A stretch of 64,000 bases of DNA, taken from Rusavskia elegans. Taxonomy: Eukaryota > Ascomycota > Lecanoromycetes > Teloschistales > Teloschistaceae. Both the position numbers and the translations under genes were made by a program. The notes under the pieces were generated by a model that did not search any database, had not been told where the DNA came from, and was given only the letters and a program-made list of their open reading frames with translations. The DNA is taken from assembly GCA_011316305.1 (NCBI GenBank), contig SAUG01000025.1, positions 248,001-312,000 on the forward strand. The letters are read 5' to 3'. This document shows, one piece after another, positions 46,466 to 58,349 of this stretch (positions are counted from its first letter, which is position 1; each line of letters begins with the position of its first letter).

Positions 46466-47064
46466 ATCTCATCGATCCCCGGAGTATTAATTTAGCGCAT
46501 TCGCCAAGAAGCGGGCCGATGCAGCCACTACCTTAGCTTTCCCGAACGTGCCGTCTTGGCAACAGCTTTTGAAGGAAATCACTATACCCCTTTAGGTTAT
46601 AATGAACGTCAAGGTCGCTGCCACAACCCAGGAATAGGAATACAAATGGCGCACTGTGGTCATCTTGTCCTAAGTCAAGCAAACACGTTCCTTGCTCTCC
46701 AGAGACTAGCTGGAAAAGATTGTGAGCCTCCGTTCCCTTTGCCGACTCCAACAAGATCTGGCTCAGGCATGCTGTCGAGTGAAGTTTTTCGGATCTTGCA
46801 TACGCTCGGGAATGTGCGAATGCTTGATTGCGTTCCAGCGCACCATTAGTTCCAACATCTCAGCTTCTTTCAGCAGTTTGCGGGGATAGAGAGGCGTCGA
46901 TACGAATCTCAGGAGCGGTGCATGATATTTTGACTTGAAATACAGGAATGAAGTATATGACAGAATGAGAAGAGTAGAGAACACAAAACAAATGCAGGAG
47001 GAGTAAGCGTCGCACGAAACAGGTTCCTTTGGGTCGCGAGTACGCTCAATGGAGCCAAACCACT
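46466..47064. other. intergenic, 3' flank of the P450 gene
   Basis: 599 bp with no supported gene. Confidence 0.45.
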
Positions 47065-48883
47065 TTACTCCCGAGCAGTAAGCGAGACTTTGCAACCCCC
47101 TAACCCTGTACAAGTCAACCCCAGCTTCTCCCGCCAGACCGCCTGGTCCCTGCTTTCGATGCGATCGAATTCCTGCAGTAAGCGAACGGTGATGTACGAG
47201 ACTTCCGTGAGAGCGAATTGCTCTTCTCTCGTCTGTCAGCCATGCTTCTGCCCCAGTCTAGGATTCGGGATTACTCACGGCCAATACAGATTCTTGGGCC
47301 CCCGTTGAACGGCAAGTATTCCCATCCTACCCTGAGGCCTTTCTTCCCCCCTTCATCGAGCCATCGGTCTGGTTTGAAATCTTCGGCATCTTCGCCGTAG
47401 AGGTCTTTACGTCGATGCATGACATAGATACCATAACCTACCAGTGTCCCCTTTGGTACAAAAACCGGAGATTTACCATCTTTCCCACCGCCGACGGGAA
47501 GGGTGGTGTCAGTCACTGCCTGCCTCGAGTTGGCGGGTACGGCTGGATGAAGACGGAGGGATTCGTTGAGGACAGCACGAAGATACTTCATATCTTTGAG
47601 CTCTTCGAAGATTGATCTTTCTTCACCGAGGGGAGTTTCCAGCGCTTGAACCTCCTTCTGTAGGCGTGTCCAGACCTGCGGCTCTCGAGATATGGTCCAC
47701 CAGACGTCAGAAAGTAACGCGGCGGTGGTGTCGCGACCTGGGGAGATGATCAAGTTTGGAACAATACGGGAGGCCTAGGGATTGTTCTTACCGGCCAGAA
47801 GAATATTCAGAAGCTCGCTTCGTATCTTGATCTTATCTGGCGTTACGGCAACGAGCTCACGAAGAAGAACATAACGTCCCGTCGAATGATTCGCCTTTGG
47901 CGAGGTGGCAGCCAGCGATCGCTCGATCAGCGCGTCTACCCAATCTGCAGTCGGCCATAGGTCTTAGTAATTTGCTTCGTGAATGGTATCCCTTCGATGG
48001 ACATCCGATACCTCGACTGCCAGCCAAATCGGATACCCCACCAGTGCATGGGATATGACCGGTCCAAAACAAAGCACCGAGATAAGCGTAGGAGATGCAA
48101 CCACATACCATGTACATATCTACAATCCCTCTTGAACCGCCTATCGGGCAAGAACAGAGCGAGAACACCCGATTTCCCCTCGACCGTATTCTGGACATAG
48201 GTGAAAGCCTCAACAAACTTGTCATCTTCGGGGCGTCTTTTCTCCGCAAGCAAAGTGTACGTGCTTGTTCCAAAGAGGAATTCCGTCGCGATATCCAGTG
48301 TCAGCCTGAAGAACAGATCTTGCAAGTCGACCGTAGAACCGTCACGAGGGATTTCACGAAGCAAGTATTGAAAGTGTTTTTCGAACAAGTCCCGGTCCCC
48401 AATTTGCGAGCGCACAAAGCACGGTCTCAGCATGTCGCGCGAATGCTGCCATTCGGCCCCGTCGGTGGTGAAGATGCCGTCTCCGAGGATTGGCCTTAGC
48501 CCCTTTTTCCGGTCCTCGCCAACGCTGTAAGATTTGAAATCGGTAGCTAGGATGGATTTGATGTTTTCAGGGTCGATGGTGAACAGGAGCTGTAGGTGAA
48601 GCTGTTTTGCCGAGAAGGTCCTACAATCGAGCTGGCGAAACATTGCCTGGTAATGCTCAAGCGCGGTGTGCTCCTGGATGTACTTGAAGTCATCTCTGAG
48701 CAAATCGATGCCGAAAGGGTATTTGCTGGGCCAAGCTTTCGGCGGCGCGCAACCATGCTCGCTGATGAATTGCCGGTTGTGCTTCCGCTTCTTCAACTCC
48801 AAGTACACGCGATAGACAACAATCAGGCTCAGAAGCACGGAGGATATCTGGAGTAACCGATATAGAGAGGAGAGTATATACAT
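47065..48883 (-). CDS. cytochrome P450, CYP52-like (alkane/fatty-acid omega-hydroxylase type)
   Basis: ER-anchored monooxygenase, likely acting on long-chain alkanes or fatty acids. Four exons fit: 48883-48109, 47944-47792, 47737-47279 and 47225-47065, giving 515 aa. The N-terminal anchor is LLQISSVLLSLIVVYRVYLE. Family landmarks in order: GDGIFTTDGAEWQHSRDMLR; DRRFKRDCRYVH joined to DWVDALIER; the I-helix AGRDTTAALLSDVWW (spliced); ExxR as NESLRLHPAVP; and the haem loop FNGGPRICIG joined to QEQFALTEVSY. CYP52 identity rests on TTDGAEWQHSR, the PDRRFKRD region and FALTE after the haem loop. Intron 1 (47945-48108, 164 nt) is about three times longer than the others and contains a core shared with the MITE-like elements at 7502 and 24201. 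Confidence 0.93.
48003..48037 (+). repeat. copy of the dispersed MITE core inside a P450 intron
   Basis: The 35-bp core, reading CGATACCTCGACTGCCAGCC from 48007 to 48026, matches the reverse complement of about 7561-7595 at roughly 32 of 35 positions. It also shares GACTGCCAGCCAAATC with both internal repeats of the element at 24201. It lies wholly within intron 1 of the P450 gene. The terminal inverted repeats of the other copies are not clearly recognisable here. Confidence 0.65.
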
Positions 48884-49513
48884 TGTCGGTCGGAAAAAGT
48901 GTCATCGAACAAAAGATGAGAGACGGGGTTTATTCGGACATGAAAGGATCAAACGGCCATGTGAGGGAATTCAAAACAAGAAGGAAAAGGCAGCACAGCG
49001 GATGTTATATTCATGAGAATGCTGACTAGACACCTACTACGTTGTAGATCCCAGTCAGCAGAACAGCAGCGGTTTCAGACCTATTTACCTGCTTATGGCT
49101 GATAAGAGTGCTCTTTTCGTGCCCATACACCGCCGAAATCAGGACCGGAAGACAGGGAGCCAAACACACTAGATTATAGTAAGCTTTAGACCAGTGTCTG
49201 GTGATGCGCCGCTCGCCTATAGTAAGCAGCATCTCATGAATGCCGTGGGACGAGACTCGGGGCCCGGACCATACAAATTCCGCATGCTGTCTTCGCTATA
49301 ACGATACTCCAGTACTTCCCTTGATGTCGCAATATCAAATCGATTCATCGATCTCCACACGGCATACTCTTGACCCCGGTTGCGGTAGAGACATTTCACT
49401 GTCCTCATCTATATAGGGTTGTGTAGAACAACTATGTATATTCTTTGCGTGACGCATTCACATGGAGCAAACAAAAGGGTATCATCGATCTAAACACCGC
49501 CTGCCGCCCCTTT
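48884..49513. other. intergenic, P450 promoter and RAV1 3' flank
   Basis: 630 bp with no supported gene. Confidence 0.45.
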
Positions 49514-52500
49514 CTAAAACCCAAAATTATCCAACAAGCTATTCGCTTCAGGCTCCTCAAAACCCTTTTGAGGAGGCGGCTTGCCCACGCCCGCTTTCAT
49601 CCCCGTCGGCGACTTGGGGCTTGACAGGTCATCGACAACCAGACTGCTTCTGCGACGTAACATCATCCGCGGGTCAGGCGGACCTTCCGTCTGTGACGGC
49701 ACCTCCTTCGCTTGGAGGAGGAATTCCCAATTGCGGACGAGGTCCAGAGCCAGCAGATCACAGCCCATTCGGTCATACAGTCTTGCCGTTTGTATTACAA
49801 AGTCCCATTCCTCCTTTGCCGAAATTCTTGAAGCCCCTTTCAGTGTTTGCAGAGTCTTACCTCGCAGTTGCTTGTAAAGCACAACAAGCGCTGGATCGTT
49901 GGCCAAGTACGATCTAGCCTGCATTTTCGGCCACTCTGGTGTAACCAAGAGTGTGTGTACAGGCGAGATCAAGCTGCGTAGAGCCAGATCTCTTTTGCCT
50001 AGCATCCAGAAAGCCCATGTGGCAAGCCATCGATCACCCTCCGAAGCCGCTTGAGGTAGCACCCTGTCTGTCAGCAGCAATCGTAGCACCGAGCCATCGT
50101 CTCCTTCGTACACCCGTGCTACTGCCACTGCAAGTTGGAGATCTCGCATTTGATGCAAGCAAACATTCACGGCATCTTGCAGGTTCCCCGCGAGCAGGAA
50201 GAACGCAGCCGCATATTCAAACCGCCGCTTTCCAAGAAGAGCGTAGGCGTTTTTCAAGGCCGCTGTTTTCCACCTCGCCTCTTGAAAGTTATTCGACAGC
50301 AAACGTTGCGTTGACGCTTGCTCTCGATTCCACGCCGCCATCCTCCAGAGCCCGAGCAGAACGTTCTTCTTCCTGAGTGCCAGATAGTACAGGCTACAGT
50401 CAATGGGATTCTTCTCGTCCGTTTTTGCATACTCATTACGCGCGATAATTTCAAATCGCGCTCTCTAGGCTAACGTCAGCGACATCGAAGAAAGGTCACA
50501 CGTTCTCATATCCTTACCAAAGCATTCACATCGTTCATCCACATGGACAGTCCGCAGTCTTTTGCATCTGCCCACAACATCCGACCTTGGAATTGACGAG
50601 AGGTCAGGTCCACCAGGATGTCCTGACAACCGCTGTGATAAGCCCAGACGATCTCCCTGTACGTAACACTAGCGCGATTTTGAGTTACTTGGCCCTTCCG
50701 GATCATGTGCTGACGGAAGAAAAGCAAATATCGTGTGGCATTCTCGTCCATGGACCTTTGATGCTTGATTACAGTGGCAACGCAATCGACCATATCTGCC
50801 AGATGCGTTTGATCTTGGCTGGAGAGCTGGGGTAGCGATATTTTGCTTAGCGTCTCGTTAAGAGAAGCGGCTACTTCTTCAAGATCGGGTTCCATTTCCT
50901 CGTCGATGCTACCGTAGCGTGCGTGATAGTCTAAGGTTTCACCATTCGATGTCTGCTACCTTGGTCAGCGAAGTTGACTTTGACAATATGCAAAGCTGTT
51001 TACTTGTGCCTCGACCGTGAAAATATCTGGTGACATCGAAACAAAACCGTCCAATGTATCGCCATCGGTGAAGAATTTGAGAGCCTTGTACAAGCCATGT
51101 AGGATCTTTTGGGCTTGATCAAGCTTACCAGCCAAGATACACTGAGAAATAAATTGCGGGTGGAAGAGCGGCAGCGGTCCATTCAATATGGTCACAAGGT
51201 CGAAGAGATTCATTTTTCCTCCTTTGTGTACAGGCAGTGCAAGATCGGATATCATGTCGTCTGATGAATCCACGGACTTGTCATAGATAAACAGCTGATT
51301 CCCCGCCCCTACAAGAAGGTTGCCACTGCCGAGCCAAGTACTGTCCCCGATTGGGTGAGGTGTAGATTCTTTGATGTTAATGCTCCTGATGGGTGCCCAA
51401 GCAGCACCAGCGTTCAGGTAGTCGTACCTCATTTGTGCCAAGATGACGACCTTATGTGGAAAACCAACAGCAAGTAGTGCTTGGTCATCTGGCGTTGACG
51501 ACCAGTCCAAATCTCGGATCAGTTCAAGGTCCCCGTACTGGATACTATATTCCAGTTGTCCACTCCGCATGTCCCAGATGGTAAGCCCAGTCTTGGGACT
51601 GTCAACTAACGCAGTTTTTCTGATTGAGCTAGCGCTTGCAAGAGAAGGGTCCTTGATACCAGTCTCTACAGTCGACGTCACAAGCCACGCCACAGCCGAT
51701 TCATCTGAGTCAAGAGCAGCCGTCCAGGTGCGGAGTCTTCCATCGTGGGAATATGAGATGGCAATGTCTTTGGAGAACGTATCGAGTGATGAAGACGTCC
51801 ACACAGCTGAGCCTGCAGGATCGACGGGCAGCATAAATGCAATATTGTCGTTGATATCCAGTTCAAAAGCACAAAAAAACTTCATGCTGGGTACAGAAGG
51901 ACTTCGGGCGTCAGGCTGACGGACAGAACTTTCTGGCAATATTATTTCCCAGACGATGCCCTTTTGTTTTGCTGTAATTGTAGCTATATGCATTGTCTTG
52001 GTGTCCAAGCTAGGTTTAGGTAGTTGTACCAAGCATATGGGATAGCCCTCAATGTCGAAAGGGACGTAACCAACTTGTACGGCCGGGGAGAGCCGAGCGT
52101 CCCAAAGAGAGATGCTATCATGATGGAGGTTTACCAGGAAATGTTCCTCTTGAAGCAACCAACTTCGATGAATGCGCTCAGGACACTTCAAAGAGCTGCG
52201 ACGAGTTAGTCCCAAGTCACTGCCATCAAAACCTTGAGCCCAGATCGAAGCTTCGTTATCGTTTGTGCGAGATATGACTGCCTTCCCACTTGCACTCCTC
52301 ACAATTGTCTTGACTGGCCCATCATGCCCAGTCCAGAGGATCTTTCGACGAGTACGCTTTTGTTGAGGGGACGGAGCAAACAACTCTTCCAACCTGCATT
52401 CAAGCCACTCGATTCTGCCATCAAAATGATGTGCGAGCAAGATGAACGGTGCAGCAGGCTGCCCCCAACAAAAAGGGACGAATTGTGTGTTGTTCTCTGT

Positions 52501-53679
52501 ACGATCTGCAGAGTCCAGGAAGCCAAGGTCGAAATTTTCGACGTGCGCAATGTTGAAGATGTCAGTAGGTTTTCGGACCTTGCAACCAACATTTTCCAGA
52601 CCCCATGCAGACATATGTCCACGTCGGTCAAGGACTACGCAAATCTCGGGACCACTCTTTGCTATCTCTGCCAAATGTTCGAGCGCATGCTGCTCCTTTG
52701 ATTCAACGTTGGTCGCTCCCGGCCTGGCCGCTTCTTTGACGATGGCGGTGGCAGTCCGACTAAAATCTCGACTGTCTATGAAGAAGGCGAATCGATCTTG
52801 GGAGTGAACCTCCGGGTTCAGCTGCCTAGGTTGCACAGAATCCTGCATGTCAATTTCCGCCCACAGTTGTAAACCCTGAGTTCGCTGCTGATCCATAGCA
52901 GCCCATATCCTCAATTTGTGATCTGCACAAACCGAGTATAAGACATGTTCTGATGCTTGCACACGGGTATGAGGTCTGCGCCAGTGGATTGCGGTGACAG
53001 CGGTCGGATGTGGAAGGTATGTGAAATCAAAGCGCGTATCGTCTGCACCACAAGACTGCCGTCTCCAGAGCTTGACCAAACGATCGTAGTGACCTGTAGA
53101 GGCAATCAAATTGGCATCGCATGAGAACTTTGCGATTCTGGTGGGCTTGGAGAGAGCTCGACACCATATTTCGGCCTCGTCCAGGGCGGTCTGGAAAAGG
53201 CGCAGGGAACTCGAACCGACTAATAGCTCTTCATCCGTGCCCCATGATAGAGTAACGTCTTCGGGCTCTTGCTGAGGGCGTGGAATGGTGCATTGGAGAG
53301 ACCACTGAGAAACGTCAGCTCTGATACCCAGAGCACAGGTGAAACGCTACCTTCAAGAGGCCGTCTTCTTTCCCATATGGGCGGTAGACATGAACCTCGT
53401 GGGAGCTTGCTATTGTGATCTTTCCCGAGGCCTCGTCAATGGTAACCGCGATGAGCGCTTCGAAATCTTCGTGGTAGATGGTTTGAACAAGGTCGCCCGG
53501 ACCACTAAGTATCATCAATCCATTGCCGGAAATGTAAGCCTAAAGGAAGCCCCGTGCATGTTAGTGAAGTACTCAGAGAGAGAGCCGAATTTTCATACCA
53601 CAAGACGGAGTCCCTCCCACTCCGTGGTACAAAGAGCTTGGAGTCTGGCTTGAGGCTTGCCAGGCAGTATGGCTCGCAT
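49514..53679 (-). CDS. RAV1: RAVE complex subunit 1 (V-ATPase assembly, rabconnectin-like)
   Basis: Core subunit of RAVE, which reassembles the V1 and V0 parts of the vacuolar ATPase. Five exons fit: 53679-53599, 53539-53351, 53304-51004, 50952-50518 and 50464-49514, giving 1318 aa, as in yeast Rav1. The start MRAILPGKPQARLQALCTTE is conserved. The N-terminal half is WD40/beta-propeller sequence (FSCDANLIASTGHYDRLVKL, WRRPHTRVQASEHVLYSVCA). The C-terminal half is the Rav1p_C helical region, with the strong signature ARNEYAKTDEKNPIDCSLYY followed by LALRKKNVLLGLWRMAAWNR and LLSNNFQEARWKTAALKNAY. The C-terminus ends DNFGF after a low-complexity tail. All four introns are 46-59 nt. First of four tandem minus-strand housekeeping genes. 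Confidence 0.95.
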
Positions 53680-54218
53680 GGGGGCAGTAGAGGTGTTCGG
53701 TATTGGTGATAGGAGTAGGTGGCCGAATGGGAAGCTCCTTCATATTCAGGCAATGGTAATCTGGGGAAGCGAACCGGTGGCTTAGCCTCTACCACCGAAC
53801 CACCAGATATCACAGCCCTCAGGGAGTCTAATGATTCACAGTCAAGGAGTGGAGATTGTAAAAGAGTGTACTTCCAAAGCTTTGATCTGCTGATGAGATG
53901 TCAGAAGCAATACCGCGTCATTATCTAGCTCGAGGCGCTCACGTGATTGAATCCCTATCTCAATACCGACTAAGACCGACGCCTCACAATCACATCGACA
54001 TCACGGTGCATGAATAGCATGGACGGACTGCACTACAGTGTTCTTTACTGTACGTCAGAGTCAAGAATGCTAAGAAGGTTGATGAAATAACTGGCTCATT
54101 TCTCATTACGCTGCGTTGCGGTTGGGGTATCTCGAACAAAACAATTGCATCCATACAATTCCCAACGCCATATCCAACAACGGCTGTTCTTACCACACTT
54201 CACACTTCTTGACATCAA
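53680..54218. other. intergenic, RAV1 promoter and SFI1 3' flank
   Basis: 539 bp. It holds a palindromic TCACGTGA at 53939-53946 (listed separately). No gene seen. Confidence 0.45.
53939..53946. promoter_or_regulatory. TCACGTGA palindrome upstream of RAV1
   Basis: A perfect 8-bp E-box palindrome 260 bp upstream of the RAV1 start. In fungi TCACGTGA suits Cbf1-type bHLH factors. The same core is part of the animal CLEAR element that drives V-ATPase and lysosomal genes. A role here is speculative; similar CACGTG cores occur by chance (for example 57962-57967 upstream of SFI1). Confidence 0.25.
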
Positions 54219-57200
54219 TCATGTCCCCTCGGGAGTTCTTGGAGCCTCCTGGATAGGCCCAAATGCACTTCCATTGAACCCGGCATTGGACCTCCCAAGA
54301 TCGCCTTTCCGGACACTGCGAGGTGTTCTTCCAAGCTGTGAAAGCATTCGAGCCGTGGAAGGGGTCCCGGCGGGAGTTGTCGACATCTTGAGGACTTCTT
54401 TCGCCCGGGCAGCCCTTTTTGACGGCGTGCTGAGATGGGCCGCAAACGGCGTGCTGCCGGTTTTTGCGTTTGAGCCGGGTATCCAGTCACCAAGATCCAG
54501 CCCTTCATCGATGTCCGTCCACTCTCCTGCACGCCTAGCTGCTTGATCTTGGCCTTCGACGTCTTGACGACGCTGTTGATCCCGTGTATTGGCAAATCTC
54601 TCACCCCACCGGCGAAAAAAAATGCGCAAATGGCGTTTTGAAGACCGTCGCCTGAATAACTCTACATTACTTTCTCGACCTTTCAGTTCAATGACTCGCA
54701 GTTGTAGCTTGTGCAGCCAATTAAAAGCAATAGTGGATATCCGTAGTCCTGCATGTACACTAGCAAGGTCCCGTAATTGTGTCTGAATGCGATATCTTGC
54801 TAGCCATCGGTCGAGCTGGTTGTGTGCGAAGCGTTGGTCAAACTCCATCAAAGTCTGATCCCGCCGGTCTATGAGGAAATCGTGCCGACTTCTCCAGTGA
54901 TCGAACAGACTTGTACTATACCGGAGGAGTTGCTGTTGATCATGAGCCCGTGCTTGTTCCTGCATCTGATTGTTGGCCTGCGCTCGGCCACGCCAGATCT
55001 GGAGACAACTGCTGGCAAGGTCCATCTTGTTTCGCCGCCTGACATGAGCATAGGCATCCCGATACCTTCGCCGCTTGGCGTCGGCGTTCGCAACTCGCCA
55101 ACGTCTGAGGAATCTCACAGTACGAAAATAGTAGCTTGCATCGGATGCCCACTCGTCGATTTTGCGAATATGTTTTATCTTCTCGGTCCACGCGAACATT
55201 GCTTCTTGAGTAATCCGAGGCGTCTCAAACTCGAGAGCCATATGTGCATTTTGGCGAAAGCTGTCAATGGAATGACGCCAGCGTTTGATGATAAGCTTTG
55301 ACATACAAGTTTGCCGCTTCTTCTCAAAGTCATCGAATATCACCCGTTGTGTATTCACTCGAGCGCGGTATTGATCGACCAGTCTTCGAAGATTCAGGAG
55401 CATCGACCGTTGCTCGCAAAGCCTCTGCAGCAAGACGCAACGCTCAGCAAGGACCCATTTGTATAGAGCCTGAACGATGACACGATCGTCAATCCGAGCT
55501 TCCAATGTTTGCCACCGCAACCGATCATTCCATGCTGTCCAAGAGTTCTTCAGAACGCGAAGCTGATTTACTTTCTTAGCTTGCTGTTGGGTTCGTAGTC
55601 TGTTAACAAGAAGGGCGAACGTGGAGCCTGCAATCCGCCAATCGGCCATGTTAGATACTTGTCTAACAAGAGGTATAAACTTGAATGTCCTTTGGTAGGC
55701 AAGCATCGACTGCGTGGTAATCTTCTGACGATAGAACTTGTCCGCCTCTGTGGCATGAGACAGGACTGAGCGAGCCTGATGGAGCCACTTGAAGAACCAT
55801 GCGTTTTTGATTGAATCATCTCTTCGAACCCCAATCTCAACTTCTCGATATAGAATTTGTTGAACAGAAAAGGACCAACGATTGAAGATAGTGCTCTGCA
55901 ACCTTCTTTCTTTCCATTGGGGAGCACGCCTCTCACAGAAGGCCCAGAACCATTTCCAGTATGCTGTCCTGCTCAAGTTACGGCGTCGCGCTGACGAGGC
56001 CCAATCGCTTGCCTTTGTCAGATCCGAGTATCGGCGATGCCACACACTGAAAAACTTTCGTTCTCCCTGTAATCGGACTTTTCGGTGATTGACCACAGTA
56101 AGTTCGAGCCACGCGTTGAAATATTTGACTCTCAAAACATGACAGCGGACTTGAAAGGCCTTCTTGATCCTATCGCTGGTAATTTGCTGCCAGTGTGTAA
56201 ACGCTTTAGTCAAGAGGTACAGATCTCGAGCTTTGTGTGCTCGTTGTTCCAGCTGCATGAAATAACGTTCTGCTGCTACGGCCTGCCTCCTTGACTGCAA
56301 AACAGCTCTCCATTGATCGAAACTCTGGCGAAGCAAAGTGCCAAGGTCATGACGAAGGGCCATATTACTCATTCGTTCGTGTCGTTGCTTGGACTCTTGT
56401 ACAATGTTCTGCCAGCGCCTCATTGCACTGCGGGCCAGCGCACGGGTTCTGAAGTGGCAAAAACCATCTGCATCCCTCAAGAGCTGAGCTTCCGTCGGCC
56501 GGTAGAACAATTCGCGATCATCCACCTGGTATGCCTGTACATGTCTCTTGGGGGATCTAGCTGGGCGATCGTGTCCGTTTCCAGGATGCTCCAAGTCTCT
56601 CGTAAAGTCTTGGTACTCATCGCTCGACGCTGGAAGGCCTTCGGCTGATTGCATCTGAGGGAGCTGATTAGATCGAGCTCTGATATGACGTTGAAGCGCA
56701 TAATTGCGACCACGCCTAATGCTTGTACGAGTAGCAGAAGCGGAGGCATGCCTCCTTTGGACGTGTTGTAGATTACTGGCAAATTCCCTAGCTGTTAACC
56801 TGCCTCTTGCCGGTTGGGGTGCGGTTTGTCGAGGCACTTGTCGACGTTCAATCCTCTCCGACGGCCTGATGGAAGCTCTCGTGGATGGCCGAATATTTCC
56901 TTCCGCGACCTGACTGTCCCTGAGATCTGAGATGGATGCGCGGGACGATGACCGTAGTCTCGTGATTGTACCAACCTCACGCTTTTCCGCGGCTGATGCG
57001 TGAAAAGAGGCACGCCTCGAAAAATTACCCGAATCGCTACCGGCTTCGGACCGTGCATGCAGCTCCTGGGAATTCTTTGCGGTCGCATCAACGCTCCGCG
57101 TGACGTCTTGAATCTCATTCTGTTCGGTATTGACTTCGATCTGGATTCCCAGCTCTGCGAGCAAGGCTTCGAAGCTGTCGTATAGGGTCTCGCCAGCCAG

Positions 57201-57494
57201 CCTGTTTCCTCCAAGGCGTAGCAAAAAGCGCAGGTAGATTTGGTCATGGTCTGGACTGAGTCCATGTTGCGCAAGGACGGTATCGTAGGAGGTGAAAATG
57301 GCACGGAATGGTTGCGCATCGACATTCGAGTCCTGTGCGGCGCCGGTGATAATTTCGTACAAGACGCCGACATCTTGGTCGCAACATCAGCAAGCAAACA
57401 AGAAGAGGACGATTGGGATCATACCTTCATCGCTGAGGGGAGAATGGTCGTCGGCAGTATCTTGTTGATCAGGCGGTGGGGACACTGGAGGCAT
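54219..57494 (-). CDS. SFI1: SFI1-type centrin-binding spindle pole body protein
   Basis: Long helical protein that binds Cdc31/centrin and forms the half-bridge of the spindle pole body. Two exons fit: 57494-57425 and 57373-54219, giving 1074 aa. The start MPPVSPPPDQQDTADDHSPL joins across a 51-nt intron to DVGVLYEIITGA, the usual Sfi1 N-terminal segment. From about residue 300 to 970 there are some twenty irregular repeats with Trp after a hydrophobic or aromatic residue (AMRRWQNIVQE, SFDQWRAVLQ, AFTHWQQITSD, YFNAWLELTV, FFSVWHRRY, LFDHWRSRHD), the centrin-binding pattern. The C-terminal 90 residues are basic and Ser/Thr-Pro rich (STPFAAHLSTPSKRAARAKE, LGRTPRSVRKGDLG), typical of the regulated tail phosphorylated by CDK in yeast. 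Confidence 0.9.
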
Positions 57495-58349
57495 CGACAG
57501 ATGCGGCGGCGTCTACCATGCGTCGTGGCTGGAGGCATGAAGATTGGTAAGCCAGTTTTGCTGTTACTATACTGAAGAAATAAGTTGCTGTTTGGAGCAT
57601 AACCATCAATGCGCAATCTGCGAGCTCGTAAGAATGCGAATGGAGCAATGTTTCTAACAAATCATCTCGAGGAACGCGAAAAAGGAAGTCGCGTTGACGT
57701 TTCGTCGTGATATGAATACATCGACTAGCCCCATCCCGAAACGATCCGTGGCTGCGCCTAACCTAATGGAATTTAGAAGCTTGGCCGGCTCTTGGGATCA
57801 TCGACGTAACTGATTTCGCCTGGCATCTGCTCATGAAACAACCTAATCATCTTGGTATAGGATGACTGGGAGGACGAGGCCTATCGAGAAGTTCGCTCAA
57901 GCAGCAGCCAAATGCTCTACAGAAGTAAGAACATAATCTTCCTAACTATATCATGAGATCTCACGTGTTACAGGCTTCCGTGTATGGAAAATGCATCGTT
58001 GCCGATTACAATGCGGTGTACCACAACAAGTGTCTGACCGAGTTTCTTAGACTCAAAGACTGTTATCTCGTAGGCAAAAACCATTCCTTCCGGACGAAAG
58101 AGCTAGCTTTTAACCGTTAAATATAGGCGGCCTCAAAGAAGAAATAGCAAGACCGGGACCTCGTCTACAGCGTGCCAGGGAACTTTGAGACGCTCAGGCA
58201 GCCAGTGTTGCTCTAATTTCATGCTCTGAGAGACGTTCTATAAACATAGACCTTCAAGCGTCTATCCGTCTGTGACCTCATCCGGTCGCAGGTCATCCAA
58301 TATCAACATCGCTCATCAATAAATGAACAGGACGCATTGGACAAATCCA
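57495..58349. other. intergenic, SFI1 promoter and ILS1 3' flank
   Basis: 855 bp, no supported gene. A CACGTG site lies at 57962-57967. Confidence 0.45.
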
